From Gracilimonas sp040882225 (GTDB taxonomy: Bacteria > Bacteroidota > Rhodothermia > Balneolales > Balneolaceae), in contig JBBEBR010000003.1 in NCBI GenBank assembly GCA_040882225.1, positions 62,001 through 126,000 on the forward strand: a DNA stretch of 64,000 nucleotides. The letters are read 5' to 3'. This document shows, piece by piece, positions 44,812 to 52,616 of the stretch. Below the pieces are notes generated by a model. That model ran no database searches and was not told the DNA's origin. It saw only the letters and a list, made by a program, of their open reading frames with translations. The translations under genes were made by a program, and so were the position numbers. Every line of letters begins with the position of its first letter. Within the stretch, counting starts at the first letter, position 1.

Positions 44812-45306
44812 TCAGTTTGCTGAAAAATCCTGGTTGTAAGGGTTGTTTTCAGGGATGGTGATTTTTATTAAACCATATTGTGAAATTGAATGGCATTGGT
44901 TGCAGGAGTTTATCATGGTTTGATAGTTCTTCTGAAACAGCTCCGCATCTTTCGAATCAATAGCGACTTCCATTTGCTCAATTTGCGGCAGAAGGATAGT
45001 TTCGAGCAACTCGCTTCGGTTGATGCCTTCATCCACATAATTGCCACCGATAATCATGTCGGAAACTTCTTCCAGTTCATGAGCATAAATATCAGCCAAA
45101 GCCCAGTTTTCTTCCACTCCGGCGAGATATAGTTTGGTTGCATATCTATCTATAAAAGCCATTTGGTAAATCAACGGAAGCTGAGCTTCATAGTTTTCTT
45201 CACTGTTGGATTGTGCAGAAGATTCTTCCCCATCCTGACACGCAAATCCGGTTAAAATTATGGTAGTTATAAGCAGTATACCGGAAAGTTTATGAAGGTT
45301 TTTCAT
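44812..45306 (-). CDS. Lipoprotein with a single CxxCH haem motif
   Basis: A 164-residue protein with a lipoprotein signal (Cys23 in 'ILTGFAC') and an acidic linker. A mostly helical domain follows and carries C135-N-Q-C138-H139 near the end. A C-terminal CxxCH on a four-helix body resembles class II (cytochrome c') topology, so it probably binds one covalent haem in the periplasm. Axial ligand and partner are unknown. It is divergent from the sco-PCu(A)C genes, which serve copper delivery to respiratory oxidases, so a redox role fits the neighbourhood. The haem motif is visible; attachment is inferred. Confidence 0.75.
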   Translation of the reverse strand: MKNLHKLSGILLITTIILTGFACQDGEESSAQSNSEENYEAQLPLIYQMAFIDRYATKLYLAGVEENWALADIYAHELEEVSDMIIGGNYVDEGINRSELLETILLPQIEQMEVAIDSKDAELFQKNYQTMINSCNQCHSISQYGLIKITIPENNPYNQDFSAN

Positions 45307-45462
45307 GATGAGAGATAAAGGTTTAATAATTGTGAAGAATCAAGAATTAAAAATACTAAGTTCAGTTACGGGTAACAAGAAATGGAAGCAGAACAGTTCA
45401 AGAAGCGAGTAATAATTCGTGAGAAACTGTATGTTATTTCCGAATAGTCTTACATTAGAAGC

Positions 45463-46038
45463 ATGAAAAAAATACTTTTTTTACTTCCAGTTTTGATACT
45501 TGCGGCTTGTGGAAACCGGGTAAATGTAATCGATGATTTTGGCGATGCGTCTTTTCAGCTTGTAAATCAGGACAGCGTTGAGGTTGTTTTTCCGGATGAT
45601 TATATAGGCCGATATGTGGTTATTGGTTTTATCTACACAAACTGTCCCGACATCTGCTCGCTCATCACTCAGAATCTTGCCCAAATTCAGAAAGATCTGA
45701 ATTATCCTGATGACGTGCATTTTGTGGCTGCTACTTTTGATCCTGAACGGGATACGCCATCTGCACTTAAAAAATACGCTAAACCATTTGGTGTAGATAA
45801 AAACTTCGATTTCCTCACTGGCGATTCAACCCAGGTATATGCGCTTATGGACAGCGCCCGTGTTCGCAGTCAGGTTTCTTTTTCACAAACAACGGACGAA
45901 GGAAAAGAGCTGTACTTCATCAACCATTCCGATAAAATAATGGTGCTGGACAAAAAGTCTCGGGTGATTTTGGAATATGGCGGAAGTCAAAAAGTGATTC
46001 CCTCATTGATAAAAGAAGACCTCAACAAAATCAGATGA
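45463..46038 (+). CDS. SCO1/SenC-type copper metallochaperone
   Basis: A 191-residue lipoprotein (lipobox LAAC, Cys16) with a thioredoxin-like fold. The copper ligands are C61 and C65 in 'TNCPDICSLI' and H155 in 'YFINHSDKIMVLD'. Sco proteins deliver copper to the CuA site of cytochrome c oxidase or act as thiol reductants there. The gene overlaps the PCu(A)C gene by four bases, so the two are co-translated and probably pass copper between them in the periplasm. No oxidase subunit is in the window. Confidence 0.92.
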   Translation: MKKILFLLPVLILAACGNRVNVIDDFGDASFQLVNQDSVEVVFPDDYIGRYVVIGFIYTNCPDICSLITQNLAQIQKDLNYPDDVHFVAATFDPERDTPSALKKYAKPFGVDKNFDFLTGDSTQVYALMDSARVRSQVSFSQTTDEGKELYFINHSDKIMVLDKKSRVILEYGGSQKVIPSLIKEDLNKIR

Positions 46039-46490
46039 AATCACTCAATACACTTTTTTCCTTAGTAATCGGACTCCTGTTTTTCTTGACCTCGTGTTCG
46101 GGCGGGAAAACAGAGCAGGCCGAAATTCAGCAAGAAGAAATTATGGTGGAGCGTGTTCGTCCGGCGCAGGAAGGCGGAACTACCGCGGCATATTTCACTT
46201 ACAAAAATGAGCTCGAAACCACAGATACGTTACTTTCTGTTTCCAGTGAAGTGGCGGGAATGTCTCAGGTTCATGAAAGCTATCTCACAGACGATGGAAT
46301 GATGGGCATGCGTGAGCAAAAGAATCTCGCTGTAGAAGCTGGCGAGTCCTTAAATTTTGCGCAGGGCGGGCTTCACGTAATGCTGATGCAGCTCAAAGAA
46401 AACCTTCAAGTCGGCGATACCGTTACCTTGAAGATGCAGTTTAAAAACAAGGGATTAGTAGAAAAGCTGCTTCCGGTTCGCACCTATTAA
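46035..46490 (+). CDS. PCu(A)C-type periplasmic copper chaperone
   Basis: A 151-residue lipoprotein (Cys21 after 'FFLTS') with the PCu(A)C beta-sandwich. Candidate copper ligands are H80 ('MSQVHESY'), Met at 89-92 ('DDGMMGM'), and H114/M116 in 'GGLHVMLM', close to the HX10MX21HXM pattern. It binds Cu(I) and supplies it to Sco or directly to CuA. It overlaps the sco gene by four bases. A sterol-desaturase-like gene follows after eight bases in the same transcript. Confidence 0.9.
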   Translation: MKSLNTLFSLVIGLLFFLTSCSGGKTEQAEIQQEEIMVERVRPAQEGGTTAAYFTYKNELETTDTLLSVSSEVAGMSQVHESYLTDDGMMGMREQKNLAVEAGESLNFAQGGLHVMLMQLKENLQVGDTVTLKMQFKNKGLVEKLLPVRTY

Positions 46491-46498
46491 TAATTACC

Positions 46499-47329
46499 AT
46501 GCAGGAACTCATCAACCTCTTTGAACAAACGCAGGTGGTGGTAGCCGTAACGGGTTTAATCATTCTCTTGCTTGCGGAATCTCTGCACCCGTTTTTTGAT
46601 TTTTACAGCGGCTCATTCAAAAAAAGGGGAGTTCATTTTGTCGCAAATCTTTCTCTTGGTTTTGTGAATGCGCTCTTAAATGCGGCTCTTTTTGTGGGAC
46701 TTTGGCTTTGGGCGGCTAACTGGGCAGATACAAATAATTTCGGAATCCTAAACTGGATGGCCGAAATACTTCCTGTTTTTCCGGATTGGCTGCGTGTTAT
46801 TTTAGCCATTCTTTTCTTTGATTTCTGGATGTACATTTGGCACCGGCTGAATCACCGTATTCCATTTTTGTGGCGATTTCACCGCGTGCACCACTCCGAT
46901 TCCACCATGGATGTTTCTACCGCAACACGATTTCATACTGGCGAAATACTTTTTTCTTCATTGCTACGAATACCTGTAATTCTACTGTTGGGAATTTATT
47001 TATGGGAATTGCTGATATATGAAATTCTGGTGGCGCTTGTTGTTCAGTTCCACCATGCCAATATAAACCTGCCCGGCAAACTGGATAATATTCTTCGGTT
47101 CATTATTGTTACCCCGCATATGCACAAAGTTCACCATTCTCGCTGGCGGCCCGAAACCGATTCAAATTACAGTACGGTTTTCTCTTTTTGGGATAGGATC
47201 CTGCGCACTTTCCGCCTTCATAATCCATTGCACACGCTGCATTTAGGATTAGATGAATTTGACACCGATGGCGACCGGAAAATAAAAGGCTTGTTCAGCA
47301 TGCCGTTTAGAAAAGGAAAGAAACTTTAA
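46499..47329 (+). CDS. Sterol desaturase/fatty acid hydroxylase family protein
   Basis: A 276-residue membrane-bound di-iron hydroxylase. Histidine boxes are 'HRLNH', 'HRVHHSD', 'QFHHAN' and 'HMHKVHHSR', embedded in four hydrophobic helices. The enzymes use O2 to hydroxylate or desaturate lipids, carotenoids or sphingolipid-like substrates in the inner membrane. The substrate is not predictable. Position behind two copper chaperones suggests a shared respiratory or membrane-lipid regulon, but the family uses iron, not copper. Confidence 0.9.
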   Translation: MQELINLFEQTQVVVAVTGLIILLLAESLHPFFDFYSGSFKKRGVHFVANLSLGFVNALLNAALFVGLWLWAANWADTNNFGILNWMAEILPVFPDWLRVILAILFFDFWMYIWHRLNHRIPFLWRFHRVHHSDSTMDVSTATRFHTGEILFSSLLRIPVILLLGIYLWELLIYEILVALVVQFHHANINLPGKLDNILRFIIVTPHMHKVHHSRWRPETDSNYSTVFSFWDRILRTFRLHNPLHTLHLGLDEFDTDGDRKIKGLFSMPFRKGKKL

Positions 47330-47341
47330 TTTTCAGGCAGC

Positions 47342-47962
47342 TCAGGCAGTGAGTACGTTATTTAGTTTTTTAGACCAGGTATGCACATAATCTTGCAATA
47401 AATCCAGGCTCAGCTCTTCCGCATGATTTTCTACCCTGGAAATCACCGTACTGCTCAATCCCAGCTTATCCGCAATTTCAGCCTGGGTAAGTTTCGCCTC
47501 CTGGCGAGCCTGCCGTAGAATAGCTCCAATCTTAAAATGCAGGTACCCTTCTTCAAAATTTTTATCAAATCCATCGTTCTGCTTTTTTCGTTTTTTGATG
47601 TACTTGTGCAAATCGTTTTGGCTTAAAAACCAGAAAGGAGGCTTGTAGTTTTTAGCGACTTTTCGCGCTTCTGCTTTTTCGTTTTGGAAGGCTTTTTGAG
47701 TTGTGGTTGAAAAGTCGGCGTTACACAAAACCCAATCATCCTGATAAGCGAAAGCGAGTAGCCAGTAGTTTTTGAAATCGACGGTGATTCGAATTTCCCA
47801 TAGTTCCCTGTCTTCCTCTTCCTGGAAAAAATACTGCACCGGAAGCCAATCCGACTCTTCCACCAGTCTAAGTACCCAACTAATTTTTTGTGCGTCTTTG
47901 GATGGCAATGCGTCCAAAAACTCCTTCACAGGATTTTGATTATCGCTTTTACAAAACTTCAT
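47342..47962 (-). CDS. Fused HigB-like toxin and XRE antitoxin in one polypeptide
   Basis: A 206-residue single frame. Residues 1-110 look like a HigB/RelE-type mRNA interferase of the Gp49 group ('NPVKEFLDALPSKDAQKISWVLRLVEE', 'RELWEIRITVDFKNYWLLAF', 'QKAFQNEKAEARKVAKNY'). Residues 140-200 are a classic XRE helix-turn-helix ('GAILRQARQEAKLTQAEIADKLGLSSTVISRVENH'). HigBA is normally two adjacent genes. Here the parts are joined by 'DLHKYIKKRKKQNDG', which itself resembles the HigA N-terminus. A good GAGGAG site lies 7 bases before the ATG. Activity may be self-limiting or the toxin may be tamed. Confidence 0.75.
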   Translation of the reverse strand: MKFCKSDNQNPVKEFLDALPSKDAQKISWVLRLVEESDWLPVQYFFQEEEDRELWEIRITVDFKNYWLLAFAYQDDWVLCNADFSTTTQKAFQNEKAEARKVAKNYKPPFWFLSQNDLHKYIKKRKKQNDGFDKNFEEGYLHFKIGAILRQARQEAKLTQAEIADKLGLSSTVISRVENHAEELSLDLLQDYVHTWSKKLNNVLTA

Positions 47963-48067
47963 GTAATTCTCCTCGGCCTTTATAGAAATAAACCTATTTC
48001 AGTAAGATTGGTTTCGAAATTGTGCAAAAGGATAAATTTTCTTCAAAAAAAGAAAAAAGAGCAGGGT

Positions 48068-48124
48068 TTTACAACCAATCCACAATACTATCCTTCTTTT
48101 CTACCTGCACGTATTTCTCGAAAA
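48068..48124. repeat. Left copy of the 57-bp direct repeat (target duplication)
   Basis: This sequence is base-for-base identical to 50183-50239. Read on the minus strand it encodes 'EKYVQVEKKDSIVDWL' plus stop, the very end of the ABC ATPase gene, but here it has no gene in front of it. It marks the left border of the inserted restriction-modification cassette. Confidence 0.9.
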
Positions 48125-48201
48125 ATGAAAAATTGCTTGATAAATTACAGAAGAAGCAGTAGAATGAACAAGGTTGTATAAGGTTAACAAATGTATAATA
48201 T

Positions 48202-49266
48202 ATGAGTAAGTATCTTACAATAAGTGAAGCAGCAAAAAAATTAAATGTGAGTACCGGTACACTCAGACGCTGGGATAAAAATGGGAAATTCAAAAGCCAT
48301 CGCCATCCTATAAATAATTATCGCGTTTATACTGAGGAACAAGTTTCCGATTTAGTTAAAGATGTTGAGACTTTGTATGAACCCTCTAAGGCTAAGATTG
48401 ATGTTAATGATCCTTTTTTTGAAACAGAGTTAGGGTCACTCTTTAACTGTGATTGTAATGATCTCTTAGATAGCTTAGAACCAAATTCAATAGATCTAAT
48501 TTTTGCAGACCCGCCATATAATATCAAAAAAGCAGAATGGGACTCTTTTTCTTCACAAAAGGAATATGTTGAATGGTCAATGAAGTGGATTGAAAAAGCT
48601 GAAAGAGTTCTTAAAGATACGGGTTCTATATATATATGTGGATTCTCTGAAATCTTAGCTGATATAAAATGGAGTTCTTCAAAGTTATTCAAAGGGTGCA
48701 AATGGTTAGTTTGGTTTTACAGAAATAAAGCAAATCTCGGTCGAGATTGGGGTAGGTCTCACGAAAGCATATTGCATTTTCGTAAGTCTAAAAATTTTAC
48801 TTTTAATCAAGATCCTATTCGAATCCCATATAATAAACACACTTTAAAATATCCAAAAAGAAAGCAGGCAAACTCGTCTCAATATTCTAATGGGAATGGT
48901 AAAAGCTATACTTGGGAGCCTCACCCACTGGGGGCTAAGCCAAAAGATGTACTTGAGATTCCAACACTCTCAAATGGCTCGTGGGAACGGTTTGACCATG
49001 AAACGCAAAAGCCAGTGGAACTTCTAAAAAGAATAATATTATCCTCTTCAGAGGTTAATGATATTATCCTTGATCCATTTGGAGGTTCGGGCACAACTTA
49101 TGCAGTTTCTGAGGCCTTAAATAGAAGATGGATTGGTTCCGAATTAAACAATGATTATTGCCACACGATTAAGGAACGGGTATCTGATGCTGAGCATATC
49201 AATAGAATCATGCAGGGCGAAGATGACTCTACAGCAAGGCAAAGAAGATTAGAGTTAAGAGGCTAA
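48202..49266 (+). CDS. Beta-class DNA methyltransferase with N-terminal MerR/excisionase HTH
   Basis: A 354-residue protein. Residues 1-50 form a MerR/excisionase-type HTH ('YLTISEAAKKLNVSTGTLRRWDKNGKFKSHRHPINNYRVY'). The amino-methyltransferase follows: motif IV 'ADPPYNIKK' (D103-P-P-Y106) precedes motif I 'DPFGGSGTT' (291-299), which defines the beta class and points to N6-adenine or N4-cytosine methylation. The N-terminal HTH could let the enzyme repress its own promoter. It converges with the putative restriction gene, overlapping it by 12 bases. Both lie inside the 57-bp repeats. Confidence 0.92.
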   Translation: MSKYLTISEAAKKLNVSTGTLRRWDKNGKFKSHRHPINNYRVYTEEQVSDLVKDVETLYEPSKAKIDVNDPFFETELGSLFNCDCNDLLDSLEPNSIDLIFADPPYNIKKAEWDSFSSQKEYVEWSMKWIEKAERVLKDTGSIYICGFSEILADIKWSSSKLFKGCKWLVWFYRNKANLGRDWGRSHESILHFRKSKNFTFNQDPIRIPYNKHTLKYPKRKQANSSQYSNGNGKSYTWEPHPLGAKPKDVLEIPTLSNGSWERFDHETQKPVELLKRIILSSSEVNDIILDPFGGSGTTYAVSEALNRRWIGSELNNDYCHTIKERVSDAEHINRIMQGEDDSTARQRRLELRG

Positions 49267-50148
49267 CATTTTCCAAACCTGCTTACTGATCAGTTCTGAA
49301 AATTTGTACATATGCTGATTGTATGGATCTTTTTGTGCCTGAGGGGGAGGGTCTAAGTAATAGATTCCATTAAGTTGAGTTAAAAATTTTGTGTACACCA
49401 TGAATAAGCCAGAAACCAACGTATAACTTATATTATCGGTCTCTTTTCTCTGCACATCATTCAAAAAAATTCCAATTACATTTATTTTATGACCAACGAA
49501 TTCTTGCAACAGAATTTTATCAATGAAAATCTTACCCATTCTATCTTTTGAAGATGTCTTCGCAGATACCACTATTTCGTTTTCATGTATATTAGTAGTG
49601 GAAGATTTTACCTCTTTAAAGGGGGACAAAATCAAGTCGTTTTCACATTTATAAGTTCTTGTTTTTCCTTCATGATCGTAAGGTATTTTCAGAACAACTC
49701 TTTTATTAGTTATACCAACAGCCGTAAAGACCGCTCTCATCAGTTCCTCCAGTCGGTTACCTAAATGTTTTCTCGCACTATTTGAGTTAATTAATAAGTC
49801 CATACTACATCCAATAGATTGATGTATAGTATAGATGACAGAATCAATGTTTAACAAAGCTTCCAACTCTAAATCAATTTTGCCTTTAGTCTTATTAATA
49901 GACCTAAAATGCTTCATACATTCTTTGTACTTCACTTTGAACTCAGAAGAAGAACTGATAAATAAATCCTTATTAATTGGTCTTAAAAACTTAGTGCTTC
50001 CAGCAGTTGTAGATTCATGAATAACAAAATTGTTTCGATAATTTGAGTTGGTAATTACTTCTGGAATATAGTTTAGTGCTCTACAGGCGGTTTCATAGAA
50101 TTCACCCAGCTCTTTTTTTGGTGTTTTCAGGTCACTTGCTAAATCCAT
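49255..50148 (-). CDS. Putative type II restriction endonuclease, PD-(D/E)XK-like
   Basis: A 297-residue protein of no family I can name. D171 in 'CENDLILSPF' is followed 20 residues later by 'ENEIVVSAKTSSKDRMGKIFIDK', with K197. This resembles the D...(E)xK...KTS.(K/R)DR core of many type II restriction enzymes. The residue two before the Lys is Ser rather than Glu, so E191 may serve instead. Tail-to-tail pairing with the beta-class methyltransferase inside one inserted cassette strongly suggests it is the cognate nuclease. Specificity is unknown. Confidence 0.7.
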   Translation of the reverse strand: MDLASDLKTPKKELGEFYETACRALNYIPEVITNSNYRNNFVIHESTTAGSTKFLRPINKDLFISSSSEFKVKYKECMKHFRSINKTKGKIDLELEALLNIDSVIYTIHQSIGCSMDLLINSNSARKHLGNRLEELMRAVFTAVGITNKRVVLKIPYDHEGKTRTYKCENDLILSPFKEVKSSTTNIHENEIVVSAKTSSKDRMGKIFIDKILLQEFVGHKINVIGIFLNDVQRKETDNISYTLVSGLFMVYTKFLTQLNGIYYLDPPPQAQKDPYNQHMYKFSELISKQVWKMLAS

Positions 50149-50182
50149 TTACCCCTTTTTTCTATAATATAAACAGTTACGG

Positions 50183-50239
50183 TTTACAACCAATCCACAA
50201 TACTATCCTTCTTTTCTACCTGCACGTATTTCTCGAAAA
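50183..50239. repeat. Right copy of the 57-bp direct repeat
   Basis: Identical to 48068-48124. This copy is the functional 3' end of the ABC ATPase gene on the minus strand (stop at 50184-50186). It forms the right border of the inserted restriction-modification cassette. Confidence 0.9.
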
Positions 50240-50942
50240 TCTGGTGGAGGGTGGAATGTTTTTGGAGCTCTTTTCTGCTTTCCGAATCAAGATAGGCTTC
50301 GATTTTGCCATTGTGAAGGATGGCGATATCATCGCAAAGGTTTTCGATAACTTCCAAAATATGGCTGGTGATAATGATGGTTACGCCTTTTGCTTTCAAT
50401 TTTCGGATAATGGTTTTCATTCGGTCGATTGAAATAACATCTACCGCTTCGAAGGGCTCATCCAGTAGCAACAATTGGGGCTCCACCAAAACAGAAGTAA
50501 TGAAGGCCAGTTTTTTCCTGCTGCCGGAAGAGAGTTTATTCACTTTAATTTTGGCAAAATCTTTTATGTCGAAAAAATCCATCAGGGAGTAGGCCTTCTC
50601 AATCAAGCCTTCTTGGGGGATTTCATACACATCGCAAACGTATTCGATAAATTCCGTACTGCTGAATTGCTCAAAAAGCAGCGGCGGTTGTAAAACAGAG
50701 GATGTGAGTTTTTTGATGACCACTTCATTTTTTGGCTTCAGTTCTAAACCATGCACTAAAATTTGGCCTCCTTCAAAACTGAGCAACCCCGTTAACACGC
50801 CAATCAATGTGCTTTTTCCGGCACCGTTGGGCCCAATCAATCCAAAAATAGAACCTTGAGGGATGGATAAATTGAGCCCTTTCAGGACTTCCGAGTCTTC
50901 ATATTTCTTTGATAAGTTGGTGATTTCTACAGCTCGTTCCAT
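50184..50942 (-). CDS. ABC transporter ATP-binding protein
   Basis: A 252-residue ABC ATPase from the ATG at 50942; the longer frame to 51053 overlaps the permease and lacks homology. Walker A 'GPNGAGKST', Q-loop 'SVLQPPLL', signature 'LSSGSRKKLA' (a variant of LSGGQ) and Walker B 'LLLLDEPFEAVD' are followed by the His switch in 'ITSHILEV'. It powers an exporter whose permease is encoded upstream with a 16-base overlap. The substrate is unknown. The 3' end is the target of the 57-bp duplication created by the restriction-modification insertion, and the protein itself is unaltered. Confidence 0.93.
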   Translation of the reverse strand: MERAVEITNLSKKYEDSEVLKGLNLSIPQGSIFGLIGPNGAGKSTLIGVLTGLLSFEGGQILVHGLELKPKNEVVIKKLTSSVLQPPLLFEQFSSTEFIEYVCDVYEIPQEGLIEKAYSLMDFFDIKDFAKIKVNKLSSGSRKKLAFITSVLVEPQLLLLDEPFEAVDVISIDRMKTIIRKLKAKGVTIIITSHILEVIENLCDDIAILHNGKIEAYLDSESRKELQKHSTLHQIFEKYVQVEKKDSIVDWL

Positions 50943-52477
50943 AATCGCATTAACACTCGTTTTTTGAAAAGATTTACCAGCACATCCATATGCTGCCATA
51001 AATAAATGACCATAATTACAATTACCGAAATCATGATGGTGAGACGGTACCATTCCAGGCCATTTAGAGGCACAAAGACAAAATAGCCCATCGTGAAAAT
51101 TAAAAATGATATCGCAAAAGTTACTTTTTGTGGGATGATGGGGTGTTTATAACTAAATGATGAATAGGTGGCTTTCTTGTACTGAAAGTAGGAACTCCAC
51201 ACAAAAAGCAGCATAAACATGAGAAAGAAAAATGTATTGGCCACAAATATCTGCAAGGCACTGCCTACTTCGGGAATCACAAGCAGCTCAAAAATGGTAA
51301 TGAGATAGAACACCACCAACGGCAAGGTTATCACTCCTAAAAAACGTTCTTTTAATTGCTGTTCCAGGTGGATGGGAAATTGCAGATGCAGCAAGAACTC
51401 CCGGTTTTCATAACCGTACATGTTCGCCATTCCCATGGCAAGTAGGGCCACAGGGATTCCGGCAAGAATGGTTGGGATCAAAATGGTTTTGGCCACAGGA
51501 TAATCGACGCTCATCAACAGGGGAACATATACAATCGGGATGATGGTAAGCGTAAGCACCTGGAGTCGGTTGTAAGGATGCTTCATCACGTAGAAATAAT
51601 ATTTTCCGGCGTTTCTACCCAAGACCTTCCGTAGGAAATTCCACAAAGCGCTGCTTTCTTCTTCAACTTTTTTGAGTCCCGGATTTTGAAGCCCTTCGCG
51701 GGTTTTATTGAAATGATCAATTACGATAAGGCTTACTAAAATTATCCCGAAAAGAGATAAAATAATTGCGTTTAACCACCCGTATTCTTCGCGGACGGTT
51801 TGAACGAGCATTCCTCCCGGCAACCACGAAAGAAAGGCGTTTACGGTTTCAGCTTCGGGCATAAAGCGGGCAAAAAGCTCTTGCGAATTTGTAGTGAAGA
51901 GTGAAATCGCTTGGAATAAGGCAAATACGAACACTAAAAAGCCAATCACCACTGCAATAAATCGTTTTTCAACAATACGTATAAAGCGATGTTTTATGGA
52001 ATAAATGAGCACGTAATTGAGTGCAATGGCGGCAATCATCACCGGAATCTGATAAGCATGGCGAATTTGAATGGAAAGAAAAACCAGCCATGTAAGATTG
52101 TAAATGAGGTTTACGGGATGGCAAAATCCGATGATGGTTAAATATTTTGCAAGCCGTTTTAACGGAAATCCGAAGCCGAGGAGTTTGCGGTTTTCGTCGA
52201 TATTCATGAGGCGCAGGTTGGTAAAGGAAAAATGCATGACCCAGTAGGAGTTGGCGAAAACGAGCAATATGAACAAGTAGATTTCGGGTGTGAGCCAGGG
52301 AATCTGAACCTGCATCCAGGGGTCGGTATCCATTAAAACCACCACAATTGCGGTACCCACAAGGTTGACGAGCATTATGATCAAAAACAAAATATAACCC
52401 ACCGTTAACATCAGCTGAAAGCGGTTGAGGTTGGACATGAATATTCGCCAGTTTAAAAGTAGCAGCCTGTAAAACAC
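50927..52477 (-). CDS. ABC-2 type permease
   Basis: A 516-residue integral membrane protein with about 12 hydrophobic helices spread over its length. It has no ATPase motifs and no periplasmic domain of note. The 3' end overlaps the ATPase gene by 16 bases, showing that the two form one exporter. ABC-2 permeases of this size move lipids, drugs or polysaccharide precursors; the cargo is not indicated. An amphipathic N-terminus ('MFYRLLLLNWRIFMSNLNRFQLML') precedes the first helix. Confidence 0.85.
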   Translation of the reverse strand: MFYRLLLLNWRIFMSNLNRFQLMLTVGYILFLIIMLVNLVGTAIVVVLMDTDPWMQVQIPWLTPEIYLFILLVFANSYWVMHFSFTNLRLMNIDENRKLLGFGFPLKRLAKYLTIIGFCHPVNLIYNLTWLVFLSIQIRHAYQIPVMIAAIALNYVLIYSIKHRFIRIVEKRFIAVVIGFLVFVFALFQAISLFTTNSQELFARFMPEAETVNAFLSWLPGGMLVQTVREEYGWLNAIILSLFGIILVSLIVIDHFNKTREGLQNPGLKKVEEESSALWNFLRKVLGRNAGKYYFYVMKHPYNRLQVLTLTIIPIVYVPLLMSVDYPVAKTILIPTILAGIPVALLAMGMANMYGYENREFLLHLQFPIHLEQQLKERFLGVITLPLVVFYLITIFELLVIPEVGSALQIFVANTFFFLMFMLLFVWSSYFQYKKATYSSFSYKHPIIPQKVTFAISFLIFTMGYFVFVPLNGLEWYRLTIMISVIVIMVIYLWQHMDVLVNLFKKRVLMRLWNEL

Positions 52478-52570
52478 GAATAATTTTTTTCTTTAATAGC
52501 CGGAGAGTATATAACGAAATGAGGGGAGGAAGTGAAAGAAAATGTTAGGTAACCTCTCTGATTTTTGATG

Positions 52571-52602
52571 AATAAATAAAAGGAGAGCCAGAGACTCTCC
52601 TT
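52571..52602 (-). terminator. Intrinsic terminator after the porin-like gene
   Basis: AAGGAGAG (52580-52587) and CTCTCCTT (52595-52602) form a perfect 8-bp stem with a 7-base loop. On the minus strand it is followed by TTATTTATTC, so it terminates the PorT-like gene whose stop lies 15 bases upstream. Confidence 0.8.
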
Positions 52603-52616
52603 GAAAAATGATTAGC

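Larger units (their letters stand above)
48068..50239. mobile_element. Restriction-modification cassette inserted with 57-bp target duplication
   Basis: Two convergent genes (methyltransferase and putative restriction enzyme) lie between perfect 57-bp direct repeats that duplicate the last 18 codons, stop and one flanking base of the ABC ATPase gene. Net inserted length is 2115 bp. No integrase, transposase or terminal inverted repeat is visible inside. Insertion of restriction-modification complexes with long target duplications has been described in other bacteria, and this fits that pattern. The host gene stays intact because the duplication restores its 3' end. Confidence 0.85.

Noticed and set aside
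48191..48204. TATAAT two bases upstream of the methyltransferase ATG, suggesting a leaderless mRNA.
   Set aside because: The transcription start would fall inside the coding region and the -35 spacing is poor. AT-rich sequence makes such a match likely by chance.
48125..50182. Tyrosine-integrase or transposase-driven insertion as the origin of the 57-bp repeats.
   Set aside because: No recombinase gene, terminal inverted repeats or tRNA target are present; the only two genes are the methyltransferase and the nuclease.
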